Shown: positions 8,673 to 18,130, counted from the stretch's first letter. The stretch: 64,000 nt of DNA from Roseateles sp. (GCA_019234295.1 JAFALK010000011.1:1-64000); one strand, 5' to 3'. Numbers and translations: made by a program. Notes: generated from the letters alone by a model not told the origin.

Positions 8673-10088
8673 ATGGCCAAGACCGTCGCCGATGTGATGA
8701 GCATGGTGAAGGATCACGAAGTCAAGTTCGTTGACTTCCGCTTCACCGATACCCGCGGCAAGGAGCAGCACGTTTCCGTGCCCGTGTCCGCTTTCGACGA
8801 TGACAAGTTCGTCTCCGGCCACGCCTTTGACGGCTCCTCGATCGCCGGCTGGAAGGGCATCGAGGCCTCTGACATGCTGCTGATGCCGGACCCGAATACG
8901 GCCAATATCGACCCCTTCTTCGAAGAGCCGACTCTGATCCTGTCTTGCGACGTGGTGGACCCCGCCGACGGCAAGGCCTACGAGCGCGATCCCCGCTCGC
9001 TGGCCAAGCGCGCCGAGGCCTACCTGAAGTCCTCGGGCCTGGGCGACACGGCCTACTTCGGTCCCGAACCTGAATTCTTCATCTTCGACTCGGTCCGCTG
9101 GGGCAACGAGATGTCGGGCTCCTTCTTCAAGGTCGAATCGGAAGAAGGCGCTTGGAACAGCGCCAAGGAATACGAGCACGGCAACAGCGGCTACCGTCCC
9201 ACCGTCAAGGGTGGCTACTTCCCCGTGCCGCCGGTCGATTCAGGCCAGGACATGCGCTCGGAGATGTGCCTGATCCTCGAGCAGATGGGCATCCCGGTCG
9301 AGGTGCACCACCACGAAGTGGCCAATGCCGGCCAAATGGAAATCGGCACCAAGTTCAGCTCGCTGGTCCAGCGCGCTGACTGGCTGCAGCTGCAGAAGTA
9401 CATCATCCAGAACGTCGCCCATGCCTACGGCAAGACTGCGACCTTCATGCCCAAGCCCCTGGTCGGTGACAACGGCTCCGGCATGCACGTGCACCAGTCG
9501 GTCTGGAAGGACGGCAAGAACCTGTTCGCCGGCGACGGCTATGCGGGCCTCTCCGAGTTCGCCCTGTACTACATCGGCGGCATCATCAAGCACGCTCGCG
9601 CGTTGAACGCCATCACCAACCCCGGCACGAACTCGTACAAGCGTCTGGTGCCCGGCTTCGAAGCCCCGGTGAAGCTGGCCTACTCGGCCAAGAACCGCTC
9701 GGCCTCGATTCGCATCCCCTATGTGGCGAATCCCAAGGGCCGTCGCATCGAGGCGCGCTTCCCCGATCCTTCGGCCAACCCCTACCTCGCCTTCTCGGCT
9801 CTGCTGATGGCCGGTCTGGACGGCGTGGAGAACAAGATCCATCCGGGCGAAGCCGCCACCAAGGATCTCTATCATCTGCCGCCGGAGGAAGATGCAAAGA
9901 TCCCGACCGTCTGCCACAGCCTCGACCAGGCCCTCGACTATCTGGACAAGGGCCGCGCCTTCCTGACCAAGGGCGGCGTGTTCACCGACTCCTACATCGA
10001 TGCCTACATCGAGCTGAAGATGCAGGAAGTGACACGCTTCCGCATGGCGACCCACCCGGTCGAGTTCGATATGTACTACTCGCTGTAA
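8673..10088 (+). CDS. glnA: Glutamine synthetase type I (GSI-beta)
   Basis: A 471-residue cytoplasmic enzyme that makes glutamine from glutamate, ammonia and ATP; dodecameric in the family. Seen: the N-terminal latch ([17 protein letters not shown]), the DGSSIAGW loop, [10 protein letters not shown] with metal-binding glutamates, and the [19 protein letters not shown]-site motif. The adenylylation region is DLYHLPPEE, with the modifiable tyrosine at residue 400, which indicates GlnE-type control. A TTG precedes the ATG, but ATG 8673 has AGGAG (8662-8666) at 6-nt spacing and gives the canonical MAKTVADVM start. A sigma-54-type promoter lies upstream and a strong terminator follows. Confidence 0.98.
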   Translation: MAKTVADVMSMVKDHEVKFVDFRFTDTRGKEQHVSVPVSAFDDDKFVSGHAFDGSSIAGWKGIEASDMLLMPDPNTANIDPFFEEPTLILSCDVVDPADGKAYERDPRSLAKRAEAYLKSSGLGDTAYFGPEPEFFIFDSVRWGNEMSGSFFKVESEEGAWNSAKEYEHGNSGYRPTVKGGYFPVPPVDSGQDMRSEMCLILEQMGIPVEVHHHEVANAGQMEIGTKFSSLVQRADWLQLQKYIIQNVAHAYGKTATFMPKPLVGDNGSGMHVHQSVWKDGKNLFAGDGYAGLSEFALYYIGGIIKHARALNAITNPGTNSYKRLVPGFEAPVKLAYSAKNRSASIRIPYVANPKGRRIEARFPDPSANPYLAFSALLMAGLDGVENKIHPGEAATKDLYHLPPEEDAKIPTVCHSLDQALDYLDKGRAFLTKGGVFTDSYIDAYIELKMQEVTRFRMATHPVEFDMYYSL

Positions 10089-10117
10089 AGCGTGTGAGCC
10101 AGCTTCTTGCTGGTGAG

Positions 10118-10146
10118 AAGGGACGGCTTGGGCCGTCCCTTTTGCA
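10118..10146 (+). terminator. Rho-independent terminator of glnA
   Basis: A 10-bp perfect stem (AAGGGACGGC at 10118-10127, GCCGTCCCTT at 10132-10141) with loop TTGG, then TTTTGCATTT. It lies 30 bp after the glnA stop. It would separate high-level glnA transcription from ntrB/ntrC, with readthrough or a weak internal promoter feeding the latter. Confidence 0.88.
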
Positions 10147-10190
10147 TTTCACTACAGCAGGACTGCATGGCCTTGGTTCACAATCGCTCC

Positions 10191-10673
10191 ATGCAAAGAC
10201 TCGTCGCCCCCCTGTTGCTGCTCGCCACCGCCGCCGCCGGCGCGCAAGCCCAGTCCACGGTCTATCGCTGCCCGGGGCCGCCGGTGCTCTACACCGACGG
10301 GCTCTCGGCCAAGGAAGCAGCCGAGAAGGGCTGCCGCACGGTCGAGGGCACGCCCATCACGATTGTGCAGATGCCCAAGAGGCCCAGCTCGGGCGCTTTG
10401 GAGGCGCAGCGTGAATCAAACAAGATCGAGGCGGGCCAGCAGAAGGCGCGCGACGACGAGCGCCGCAAGGTGCTCGAGGGCGAGTTGCGTGATTCCGAAC
10501 GCAAGCTCGCCGAGGCGCAGGCCGAGTACAACGGCGGCAATGGCGAGCGCCGCGGCGACGAGGCTCGCAACTACCAGAAGTTCCTGGACCGCATGGCCGA
10601 TCTCAAGGCCAGTATCAACCGGCAAGAAGCTGACATCCAGGCGCTCAAGCGCGAGATCTCCAAGCTGCCCTGA
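10191..10673 (+). CDS. Secreted coiled-coil protein of unknown function (DUF4124-like start)
   Basis: About 160 residues. It has a Sec signal peptide (MQRLVAPLLLLATAAAGAQA), then a short Cys-containing segment (TVYRCPGPPVLYTD) resembling DUF4124-type modules. From about residue 75 to the end it is a charged helix likely to form a coiled coil (heptads in RRKVLEGELRDSERKLAEAQ and LKASINRQEADIQALKREI). An in-frame ATG at 10167 has AGGA four bases upstream and would add eight residues; the start at 10191 was chosen because it gives a clean signal peptide. It sits between glnA and ntrB, a position I recall it holding in related genomes. Function unknown. Confidence 0.7.
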   Translation: MQRLVAPLLLLATAAAGAQAQSTVYRCPGPPVLYTDGLSAKEAAEKGCRTVEGTPITIVQMPKRPSSGALEAQRESNKIEAGQQKARDDERRKVLEGELRDSERKLAEAQAEYNGGNGERRGDEARNYQKFLDRMADLKASINRQEADIQALKREISKLP

Positions 10674-10693
10674 CTTAAGCTCACCCGGCATTC

Positions 10694-11791
10694 ATGACTG
10701 ACGAAGCAACCGATAAAAACGGGGGCTTCGAGGCCCTCGACATGCTGGCCACCATGGTGGCCGTGGTCCGTGTGGACGGTGAATGCCTGTTCGCCAATGC
10801 CGCCTTCGAGAACGTGCTGGGCCTGCCGCGCCGCACGGTGCAAAAGCGCAATCTCTTCGACTGGTTTCTTGACACCGGGATTCTTCGCGAGACCGTGGCC
10901 GCCGTGGCCGGCAATGCCTACGCGAGCAGCCGCTTCGACGCGCAGCTGCGCTGGAGCGCCCGCGCACACGAGGAGCCGCTGCCCGTGCGCGTCATCGTCT
11001 CGCAGCGCTTCGCCGAGGAAGGGCGCGAGAACGATTCCGTCGTCGTCGAGCTGATCGAGAACGGCCAGCAGAGCAAGCAAGACCGCGAGGAGCGCAACCT
11101 CGATCAGGTCCAGGCCACCAAGGAGCTGACGCGCAATTTGGCCCACGAGATCAAGAACCCACTGGGCGGCATCCGCGGCGCGGCGCAACTGCTCGCCATG
11201 GAGTTGACCGAGCCCGAGCTGCTTGAATGCACACATGTCATCGTGCACGAGGTCGATCGGCTGCAGACCCTCGTCGATCGCCTGCTCGCCCCGCATCGCC
11301 GCGCCCAGCAGGTCGGCGACGTGAACATTCACGAGATCTGCGAACGCGTGCGTGCCGTGGTCCAGGCGGAGTACCCGCGCGGCCTGGTCGTCGAGCGCGA
11401 CTACGACGCGTCCTTGCCCGACTTTCGCGGCGACCGGGAGCAACTGATCCAGGCCGTGCTCAACATCGTGCAGAACGCAGCGCAGGCGCTGGGACCGCAG
11501 ATCGCCGAGGGCACGGCTGAGATTCTGCTGCGCACGCGGGTGGCGCGCCAGGTCACGATCGGCAAGCAGCGCTGGCGCCTGGCATTGGAATTGCTAGTTG
11601 AGGACAACGGCCCCGGCGTGCCGGCGGACATTCAAGACCGCATCTTCTATCCGCTTGTTTCGGGGAGAGAAGGAGGCACGGGACTGGGCCTGACGCTGTC
11701 GCAGACCATCGTGCAACAACACCAAGGCATGATCGACTGTGAAAGCGTGCCCGGGGCCACAAGCTTCCGCATCACATTACCTCTGCCATGA
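10694..11791 (+). CDS. glnL: Nitrogen regulation sensor histidine kinase NtrB
   Basis: A 365-residue soluble kinase. A PAS domain covers about residues 15-115. The dimerisation/phosphoacceptor helix has RNLAHEIKNPLGG with His151, and the HATPase domain follows (N-box QNAAQAL, G1 EDNGPGVP, G2 GGTGLGLTLSQ). NtrB phosphorylates or dephosphorylates NtrC according to PII status. The absence of transmembrane segments is normal for NtrB. Its stop overlaps the ntrC start by four bases (ATGA), so the pair is coupled. Confidence 0.96.
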   Translation: MTDEATDKNGGFEALDMLATMVAVVRVDGECLFANAAFENVLGLPRRTVQKRNLFDWFLDTGILRETVAAVAGNAYASSRFDAQLRWSARAHEEPLPVRVIVSQRFAEEGRENDSVVVELIENGQQSKQDREERNLDQVQATKELTRNLAHEIKNPLGGIRGAAQLLAMELTEPELLECTHVIVHEVDRLQTLVDRLLAPHRRAQQVGDVNIHEICERVRAVVQAEYPRGLVVERDYDASLPDFRGDREQLIQAVLNIVQNAAQALGPQIAEGTAEILLRTRVARQVTIGKQRWRLALELLVEDNGPGVPADIQDRIFYPLVSGREGGTGLGLTLSQTIVQQHQGMIDCESVPGATSFRITLPLP

Positions 11792-13236
11792 AATCCATCT
11801 GGGTTGTTGACGACGATCACTCGATTCGCTTTGTCCTTGAGAAGGCCTTGAGCCGCGAGGGGCTGCCGGTGCGCAGCTTCTCGCATCCGCGCGAGATGCT
11901 CGCCGCGCTGGAGTCCGACAGCCCGCAGGTGCTGGTCTCCGACATCCGCATGCCGGGGGGCTCTGGGTTGGAGCTGCTGGGCAAGGTCAAGGAGCGGCTG
12001 CCCAAGCTGCCCGTCATCATCATGACGGCTTACTCCGATCTGGACAGCGCCGTCGCGGCCTTCCAGGGCGGCGCTTTCGAATACCTGCCCAAGCCCTTCG
12101 ACCTGCCGCGCGCCGTGGAGCTGATCCGCCGGGCGCAGGAGGAAAGCGAGCGCGAGGCGGTGGCCGAGGAGGCCGCCGCCGCGGTGCCCGAGATGCTCGG
12201 CCAAGCGCCGGCGATGCAGGACGTGTTCCGCGCCATCGGCCGCCTCTCGCAAAGCAACGTCACCGTGCTGATCACGGGCGAGTCGGGTTCGGGCAAGGAG
12301 CTCGTGGCGCGTGCCTTGCACAAACACAGCCCGCGTGCAGACGGGCCCTTCGTCGCGATCAACACCGCGGCGATCCCGAAGGATCTGCTGGAGAGCGAGC
12401 TCTTCGGCCACGAACGAGGCGCCTTCACCGGCGCGCAGGCCGCGCGACGCGGTCGCTTCGAGCAGGCCGACGGCGGCACACTCTTCCTCGACGAGATCGG
12501 CGACATGCCCTTCGACCTGCAGACGCGACTGTTGCGCGTGCTGTCAGACGGCCAGTTCTACCGCGTCGGCGGGCACGCGCCACAGCGTGCAAATGTGCGC
12601 GTGATCGCGGCCACGCATCAGAACCTCGAGGAACGCGTGCGGCAAGGAGCCTTCCGCGAAGACCTCTTCCACCGCCTCAACGTCATCCGCCTGCGCCTGC
12701 CCGCGCTGCGCGAACGCCGCGAGGATATTCCCGCGCTGGCGCGCCACTTCCTCTCGCGCAGCGCCACCGAGCTCGGCGTCGAGGCCAAGCGTCTGTCCGA
12801 GGCAGCGCAGGCCAGCCTCACGGCCTTCGATTTCCCGGGCAATGTGCGCCAGCTCGAGAACGTCTGCCACTGGCTGACCGTGATGGCCCCGGCCCAGGTC
12901 GTCGAGGCCAAGGACCTGCCGCGCGAACTGCTCGAAGCTGCGGCGCCCGCACCCGTGGTCGCCGCAGTGCCAAGCCATGGAGCGCAGGCCGCACCGCTTG
13001 CAATGAGCTTCGGCGGTAACGACGACTGGCTTGCGGAGATGGCCCGCGAGGCGCGCCGCATGCTCGAAGCTGGTCAGCCCGAGGTCTGGGACAACCTCAC
13101 GCGCCGCATCGAGGCCAAGCTGGTCCTCACGGCCCTGGACGTCACGCGCGGCCGCCGCATCGAAGCGGCTCAGCGCCTGGGCATCGGGCGCAACACAATC
13201 ACGCGCAAGATTCAGGAATTGGGACTGGAACCTTAG
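11788..13236 (+). CDS. glnG: Nitrogen regulation response regulator NtrC (sigma-54 activator)
   Basis: A 482-residue enhancer-binding protein. Receiver domain residues 1-120 with phosphoacceptor Asp52 (SDIRMPGG) and Lys102. AAA+ domain about 135-370 with Walker A GESGSGKE (163-170) and the sigma-54 contact loop GAFTGA (210-215). The C-terminal Fis-type helix-turn-helix has RRIEAAQRLGIGRNTITRKI. It activates RpoN promoters such as the one seen upstream of glnA. Its stop overlaps the stop of the convergent MBL gene by four bases. Confidence 0.97.
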   Translation: MKSIWVVDDDHSIRFVLEKALSREGLPVRSFSHPREMLAALESDSPQVLVSDIRMPGGSGLELLGKVKERLPKLPVIIMTAYSDLDSAVAAFQGGAFEYLPKPFDLPRAVELIRRAQEESEREAVAEEAAAAVPEMLGQAPAMQDVFRAIGRLSQSNVTVLITGESGSGKELVARALHKHSPRADGPFVAINTAAIPKDLLESELFGHERGAFTGAQAARRGRFEQADGGTLFLDEIGDMPFDLQTRLLRVLSDGQFYRVGGHAPQRANVRVIAATHQNLEERVRQGAFREDLFHRLNVIRLRLPALRERREDIPALARHFLSRSATELGVEAKRLSEAAQASLTAFDFPGNVRQLENVCHWLTVMAPAQVVEAKDLPRELLEAAAPAPVVAAVPSHGAQAAPLAMSFGGNDDWLAEMAREARRMLEAGQPEVWDNLTRRIEAKLVLTALDVTRGRRIEAAQRLGIGRNTITRKIQELGLEP

Positions 13237-14180
13237 GTTTGGGGGCGATCCAGCCAGATCGCCAGGCCCTGGGCGTTGAGTTCCACGTCCATGTCCAGTA
13301 GCCGCATCGAGACCTCCGGCGCGAGCTGGCAGCCGTGGCGCTGAAGTCGCTCGAGGTAGAGCCCGCGCAGCGCAGCCATCATGCGTTCGTGGCGCTCATC
13401 GGCGTGACGCAGCGGCAGCACCTCGGCCACGGTGGCGTCGATCAGCTCGATCATCATCGCGGCCAACTGCGGTACCTCGCCAATGCGGCCGTAGTGGGTG
13501 AGGTAGAGCACCTCGGGCCCGAGGGCGAGAATGCGCCGCACCGACTCCTTCATGGCCTCGGGTTCGAACTGCACGGGCGAGCTGGTTGGAAAAATCCAGG
13601 GGCCTTGCGCGGTATCAAACTCGCGGTATGAAATGCCAAAGGTATCGCCCGTGAACACGCCGCGGCTCTTCTCGTCCCAGATGCAGACGTGATGGCGGGC
13701 GTGGCCCGGCGTGTCGAGGATGCGCAACGCGCGGCCTGCGAGTTGGACGATCTCGCCATCGGCCAGCGCTTGCGTGCGCTCGGCCGGCACGGCGACGATG
13801 CGCCCATAGGAGCGCTCCATCTCGGCCTCCCCATACACGGCCATGGCGCCGGCCCAGAGCTGGCTCGGGTCGATCAGATGGCGCAGGCCTCGCGGGTGTG
13901 TGGCCAGGCGTGCATTCGGCAGCGCTTGCATGAGCAAGCCCGCGCCGCCGGCGTGGTCGAGGTGCACGTGGGTGGGCAGGACCCAGTCCACGCAATCGAC
14001 GCCCAGGTGCAGCCGTTCGAGCGCCTGCAGCAGTCGCGTCACGCCGTGGTTGACGCCGCAGTCGATAAACGCCGCGCGGCCCGCCTCGACGATGAGATAG
14101 GCCGCGTCGAAACGTGGGCGGACGTAGCCGGTGTCGATGGCGTGGACGCCATGGCCGAGGTCTTCGAGGAAGTCGCGCAT
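13233..14180 (-). CDS. MBL-fold metallo-hydrolase
   Basis: A 315-residue protein with metallo-beta-lactamase-fold motifs: THVHLDHAGG (the H-x-H-x-D-H zinc motif, about residues 90-100), DTPGHARHHVCIWD, FTGDTFGI and LTHYGRI. The family covers glyoxalase II-like hydrolases and relatives; the substrate is unknown. The C-terminal 70 residues (a winged-helix-like region, ADERHERMMAALRGLYLERL) fit the arrangement of related hydrolases. The frame continues upstream through the def region; ATG 14180 was chosen because it starts the conserved domain, 30 bp from the divergent def start. Confidence 0.85.
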   Translation of the reverse strand: MRDFLEDLGHGVHAIDTGYVRPRFDAAYLIVEAGRAAFIDCGVNHGVTRLLQALERLHLGVDCVDWVLPTHVHLDHAGGAGLLMQALPNARLATHPRGLRHLIDPSQLWAGAMAVYGEAEMERSYGRIVAVPAERTQALADGEIVQLAGRALRILDTPGHARHHVCIWDEKSRGVFTGDTFGISYREFDTAQGPWIFPTSSPVQFEPEAMKESVRRILALGPEVLYLTHYGRIGEVPQLAAMMIELIDATVAEVLPLRHADERHERMMAALRGLYLERLQRHGCQLAPEVSMRLLDMDVELNAQGLAIWLDRPQT

Positions 14181-14210
14181 ACTGGCACAGCGTAATTCAG
14201 GAACAAGACG

Positions 14211-14744
14211 ATGACCGTACGTGAAATTCTCAAGATGGGCGATGAGCGGCTGCTGCGCGTGGTCCAGCCCGTGCGCGAGTTCGGCACCCCGGCCTTGCGT
14301 GAGCTCGTGGCCGACATGTTCGATACCATGAAGGCCGCTAAGGGCGCGGGCCTGGCCGCTCCCCAGATCGGCGTGGACCTGCGCGTCGTGATCTTTGGCT
14401 TCGAATCGAACCCGCGCTATCCCGAAGCGGTACCCGTGCCGCCAACCGTGCTGCTGAACCCGGTGATCACGCCCCTGGCCGACGAGATGGAGGACGGCTG
14501 GGAGGGCTGTCTCTCCGTGCCTGGCCTGCGCGGCGTGGTGCCGCGCTACGCCCGCATCCGCTACCAGGGCTTCGACGCCGAGGGCACGCCCATCGACCGA
14601 CAGGCCGAAGGCTTCCACGCCCGTGTGGTCCAGCACGAATGCGATCATCTGGAGGGCCGCCTCTACCCCTCGCGGATCGTTGACTTCAGCCGTTTCGGCT
14701 TCACCTCCGTCCTGTTTCCCGGCCTGGATGCCAGCGATGACTGA
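14211..14744 (+). CDS. def: Peptide deformylase
   Basis: A 177-residue metalloenzyme removing the formyl group from nascent N-terminal methionine. All three signature motifs are present: [10 protein letters not shown] (45-54), EGCLSVPG with metal ligand Cys100, and QHECDHLEG with His142, catalytic Glu143 and His146. It is slightly longer than E. coli Def (169). It is not next to fmt here, so it may be one of several paralogues. Confidence 0.95.
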   Translation: MTVREILKMGDERLLRVVQPVREFGTPALRELVADMFDTMKAAKGAGLAAPQIGVDLRVVIFGFESNPRYPEAVPVPPTVLLNPVITPLADEMEDGWEGCLSVPGLRGVVPRYARIRYQGFDAEGTPIDRQAEGFHARVVQHECDHLEGRLYPSRIVDFSRFGFTSVLFPGLDASDD

Positions 14745-14808
14745 AAGGCTTTGTAACCCAGGTCAGCCTGCTGCAAGCCACACACGTTGAGGCGCCGAGG
14801 AGTACCCC

Positions 14809-16692
14809 ATGACACGAGAAACCTCCACCCGCATGAGCCGCACTGCTTGGCTGCGCATGTCGCTCGCGCTGTTCGTCGGCCTCTCGCTGCCGGCCGCCCA
14901 CGCCCAGCCCGACTGGCAGGGTCGCTCCGATCCGCCGGCGCGCGTGGCCCGGGTCACGGATGTCATCGGCGACGCCTGGCTCTTCGACGACGAGAACAAG
15001 GAATGGACGCGCCTGATGCGCAACCAGACCATCGCCGAGGGTGACCGACTGCGTACCGACGACCGCGCTCGCGTGGCCTTGCGGGCCGGGTCCACGGCCC
15101 TCTGGCTCGACGAAGGCAGCGACCTCGTGCTTGATCGCTTCGACGAGGGGGTGGTGCGCCTGCAACTCGACCGCGGCGACATGGTTGTGCAGCTGCGTTC
15201 GCGGGAGGCCGCCCGCGACCTGCTCGTGCAGACCCGCGAAGGCCAGCTTCAGCCCGAAAGCGATGGCCTCTACCGCGTCGAGCAGCTCGACCGCGGCACC
15301 CTGGCCCGCGCCTGGAGTGGCCGGCTGCGCTTCGACCCGTCCTCAAGCGGTCTGAGTACCTGGGTGGAGCAGGGCGAGCAGGTCGAGTTCTGGGTCGTGG
15401 ACGGCAGCCCGCGCGCTGAGCGAATGGGCCTGCGAAGCGATGCCTTCGGCGACTGGGCCCTGGGCCAATCGCGCGAAGGCGAGTTCAGAGGCTCCAGCCA
15501 GCGCTACGTCTCGCCCGAGATGACGGGCGCTGAGGATCTGGACCGATATGGCGCCTGGGAGCGGACGCCCGATTATGGTGCCGTCTGGTTCCCCTCGATG
15601 GTGGCCGTGGACTGGGTCCCGTACCGCTACGGCCACTGGGTGTGGACGCGCTTTTGGGGCTGGTCTTGGGTTGACGACTCGCCGTGGGGCTTCGCGCCCT
15701 TCCACTACGGACGCTGGGTGCAATGGCGTGGCCGCTGGTGCTGGGCCCCGGGCACCTTCGTCGCCCGCCCCGTGTATGCACCTGCTCTCGTTGCCTTCGT
15801 GGGTGGCCCCTCGGTCAGCTTCGGCATCAGCTTCAACTTCGGCCAGCGCCGCCCGCCGCCGCCAAGCGGTGCTTGGGTGCCGCTGGCACCGCACGAGACC
15901 TATGTACCGGTCTATCGCCACAGCGATACGTACCTGTACCGGCTCAACGGCAACCGTGACCTGCGCCCGGTGCAGCAGCCGCGCAATGCCCAGGTGGTCG
16001 GCGCCGTCAGCCGCCCGATCGCCGACCGTCCCGTGCCTGCGGCGCGACCGGGCACGGACATGCAGTGGCGCGGCCCCAACCGTGGCGAGCGCGATCGCGA
16101 CAACGCCTGGGGCAGGGAGCGCGGCAACAACGGCTGGCAGAACCCGCAGCAAGCACAGCGCCCTCAACCGGCCATGCAGCAGCCCGCGGTGCAGGCACAG
16201 CAAGCGCAGCCGCCTCAGCAGGTGCCGCGCGATGAGCGTGGCCAGGATCAGCGCCCTTGGCAGCGCAGCAACGATCGTCGCGAGCAGCCGCAGGCCCAGC
16301 AGCCGCCCCAGCTGCAAACGGTGCCGCAGTTCCAGCCGGCGAACCCACGACCGGAGCAACGCTTTGGCGGCGCCGATCGCCGCGAGCGCGAAGACCGCGA
16401 TGACATCGACCGTCAGGATCGCCGTGGCAACTGGGGCCGTGGTCCTGAGCGGCAGGAGCAGCAGCCTCAGGTGCAGCAGCAACCGCAGCCTCAGGTCCAG
16501 CAGCAGCAACAGGTCTTCCAACCGCCGCTGCAGCACCCGCAGCCGCAGTTCCAGCCTCAGCCTCAACCGCAGTTCCAGCCTCAGCCTCAACCGCAGGCCC
16601 AGCCGCAGCAGCAAAGGGATGACCACAAGGACCGCGGCGACCCCGGCCGCGATCGCAAGCGCAAGGAGCCGGAGCAGCAACAGCAGCGTTAG
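14809..16692 (+). CDS. FecR-domain / DUF6600-type secreted protein with Gln/Pro-rich tail
   Basis: A 627-residue protein. Signal peptide about residues 1-32 (ends AAHA). A FecR-like domain (VARVTDVIGDAWLFDDENKEW onwards, about 45-160) is followed by Trp/Tyr-rich repeats (YGAVWFPS, WVPYRYGHWVWT, FAPFHYGRWVQWRGRW, about 245-320) seen in DUF6600 proteins. From about residue 400 the sequence is low complexity, rich in Gln, Pro and Arg. The tail contains a perfect 24-bp tandem duplication. The ATG has GAGGAG (14797-14802) six bases upstream. Likely periplasmic or surface; function unknown. Confidence 0.75.
   Translation: MTRETSTRMSRTAWLRMSLALFVGLSLPAAHAQPDWQGRSDPPARVARVTDVIGDAWLFDDENKEWTRLMRNQTIAEGDRLRTDDRARVALRAGSTALWLDEGSDLVLDRFDEGVVRLQLDRGDMVVQLRSREAARDLLVQTREGQLQPESDGLYRVEQLDRGTLARAWSGRLRFDPSSSGLSTWVEQGEQVEFWVVDGSPRAERMGLRSDAFGDWALGQSREGEFRGSSQRYVSPEMTGAEDLDRYGAWERTPDYGAVWFPSMVAVDWVPYRYGHWVWTRFWGWSWVDDSPWGFAPFHYGRWVQWRGRWCWAPGTFVARPVYAPALVAFVGGPSVSFGISFNFGQRRPPPPSGAWVPLAPHETYVPVYRHSDTYLYRLNGNRDLRPVQQPRNAQVVGAVSRPIADRPVPAARPGTDMQWRGPNRGERDRDNAWGRERGNNGWQNPQQAQRPQPAMQQPAVQAQQAQPPQQVPRDERGQDQRPWQRSNDRREQPQAQQPPQLQTVPQFQPANPRPEQRFGGADRREREDRDDIDRQDRRGNWGRGPERQEQQPQVQQQPQPQVQQQQQVFQPPLQHPQPQFQPQPQPQFQPQPQPQAQPQQQRDDHKDRGDPGRDRKRKEPEQQQQR
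16543..16590 (+). repeat. 24-bp tandem duplication in the Gln/Pro tail
   Basis: The 24-mer beginning CCGCAGTTCCAGCCTCAGCC occurs twice in direct succession (16543-16566, 16567-16590). It encodes PQFQPQPQ twice and is in frame. Confidence 0.9.
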
Positions 16693-16698
16693 GGTGCG

Positions 16699-17334
16699 TT
16701 AGAGCAGCTTCTTGAGTGCCGGCCAGACGTTGTCCAGGATGAGCGGATGCGCCTTGGCCAGCGGATGGATGCGGTCCTGCTGGAACCAATCGGCCGCATC
16801 GGCGCGATCGGCCACGCCGGCGAGCAAGAAGGGCACGAGGCTGACTTTCTCCTGGCGTGCCAGCTCGGCGTACATGGCGCCGAAGCTCTCCACGTATGCA
16901 CGGCCGAAGTTGGGCGGCACCTGCATGCCAACCAGCAGCACCTTGGCGCCGGCGGCCTTGGCCGCGCGGACCATGGCGAGCAGGTTCTCGCGCGAGGACG
17001 CCACGGGCAGGCCGCGAAGCATGTCGTTGGCGCCCAGCTCGATGATGAGTACGGCGGGCTGCTGCTTCTCCAGGAGTGCTGCCAAGCGCGCGCGTCCGCC
17101 TGACGTGGTGTCGCCGCTGATGCTGGCGTTCACGACCTCATAAGGCTTCTTCTCTGCCGCCAGCCGTTGCCCCAGCAGGGCGGCCCAACCGGTCCCACGC
17201 GCCAGACCGTATTCGGCCGAGAGGCTGTCGCCGAGCACGGCAATGCGCCGCACATTCGCGGCCCGGGCCGTGCTGGCCGGCAACGCCAACAGGCTAAAGT
17301 GCCGCAGAACCTCTCTTCTGTTGAACCAACCCAT
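16699..17334 (-). CDS. tesA: Arylesterase / lysophospholipase-type SGNH hydrolase
   Basis: A 211-residue periplasmic SGNH hydrolase. The N-terminus carries NRREVLRHF plus a hydrophobic stretch and ends ARA, so Sec or possibly Tat export. The GDSLS block has catalytic Ser37, followed by the NASISGDTTSGG glycine block, GANDMLRGLP with the Asn of block III, and DRIHPLAKAHP with the catalytic Asp/His. The family (TesA, thioesterase I / lysophospholipase L1) is commonly divergent from an ABC ATPase (ybbA), exactly as here. Its ATG (17334-17332) overlaps the ABC gene's ATG (17333-17335) on opposite strands. Confidence 0.92.
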   Translation of the reverse strand: MGWFNRREVLRHFSLLALPASTARAANVRRIAVLGDSLSAEYGLARGTGWAALLGQRLAAEKKPYEVVNASISGDTTSGGRARLAALLEKQQPAVLIIELGANDMLRGLPVASSRENLLAMVRAAKAAGAKVLLVGMQVPPNFGRAYVESFGAMYAELARQEKVSLVPFLLAGVADRADAADWFQQDRIHPLAKAHPLILDNVWPALKKLL

Positions 17335-18004
17335 GACGTCCCATCTGATCGAAGTCGATGCCGTGACCAAGCGCGTGCGAGATGCCACCGGCGAGCTGAC
17401 GATTCTGCATGACATCAGCTTCACGCTCGCGAAACAGGAGTCGGTGGCCATCGTGGGCGCGTCGGGGTCGGGCAAGAGCACGCTGCTGTCCATTCTTGCC
17501 GGCCTGGATACGCCCTCGGCCGGCACAGTGCGTCTGCGCGGCCAGGATCTCTTCACGCTCGACGAGGACGGCCGCGCCGCCGTGCGAGGTGCCGAGCTCG
17601 GCTTCGTGTTCCAGAGCTTCCAGCTGCTGCCTAACCTGACAGCGCTGGAGAACGTGATGCTGCCGCTCGAGTTGCGCGGTGAGCGGGAGGCCAAGGCGCA
17701 GGCGACTGCCATGCTCGAACGTGTGGGCCTCGGGCAGCGGCTCGGCCACTATCCGCGCGTGCTCTCGGGAGGAGAGCAGCAGCGCGTAGCCCTGGCGCGC
17801 GCCTTCGTGCAACGGCCGGCCCTGCTGCTGGCCGATGAGCCCACGGGCAGCCTCGATCACGCCACGGGCGAGCAGGTCATGGCCCTGATGTTCGAGCTCA
17901 ACCGCGAGGCGGGCACCACCCTGGTTCTGGTGACCCACGACGCCGAGATCGCTTCCCGCTGCCAACGCCAGCTCCACATCGAAGCCGGCAAACTCGTCGC
18001 ATAG
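17333..18004 (+). CDS. ABC transporter ATP-binding protein (YbbA/LolD type)
   Basis: A 223-residue ATPase: Walker [10 protein letters not shown] (42-50), Q-loop FQSFQLLPN, signature LSGGEQQRV, Walker [10 protein letters not shown] and H-loop VTHD. Closest in type to YbbA/LolD/MacB ATPases that power FtsX-like permeases. In E. coli the ybbP permease follows ybbA; here no permease gene follows and a terminator appears 9 bp after the stop. The permease must be elsewhere or absent. ATG 17333 was chosen over an earlier in-frame start at 17243, which lies inside tesA. Confidence 0.9.
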   Translation: MTSHLIEVDAVTKRVRDATGELTILHDISFTLAKQESVAIVGASGSGKSTLLSILAGLDTPSAGTVRLRGQDLFTLDEDGRAAVRGAELGFVFQSFQLLPNLTALENVMLPLELRGEREAKAQATAMLERVGLGQRLGHYPRVLSGGEQQRVALARAFVQRPALLLADEPTGSLDHATGEQVMALMFELNREAGTTLVLVTHDAEIASRCQRQLHIEAGKLVA

Positions 18005-18012
18005 AACAAAAA

Positions 18013-18039
18013 AAGCCCGCCGCGTCAGCGGTCGGGCTT
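18013..18039. terminator. Bidirectional terminator between the ABC gene and ppiC
   Basis: The stem AAGCCCG (18013-18019) pairs with CGGGCTT (18033-18039), and an inner stem CCGC/GCGG encloses loop GTCA. A run of As on the plus-strand left side (18008-18014) becomes a T run for minus-strand transcripts, so it should act best for ppiC. Confidence 0.8.
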
Positions 18040-18088
18040 CTTGCAGAAGACACCGAGTGGATCTGGCTCCGCCAGTCCGCTCTGCGTC

Positions 18089-18126
18089 GCCCCCTTGAGG
18101 GGCAGGCGCGAAGCGCCTTCGGGGGC
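18089..18126. repeat. REP-like extragenic palindrome
   Basis: Nested inverted repeats: GCCCCC (18089-18094) with GGGGGC (18121-18126) around GGCGC-GAA-GCGCC (18105-18117), plus an alternative hairpin GCCCC-TTGA-GGGGC. From memory, very similar palindromes recur between genes in Comamonadaceae-like genomes. Only one copy was noticed in this window. Confidence 0.6.
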
Positions 18127-18130
18127 TCAA

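Noticed and set aside
15343-16680. A long minus-strand frame with many Leu-Arg repeats opposite the FecR-like protein
   Set aside because: Leu/Arg runs arise from the reverse complement of Gln/Pro codon repeats.
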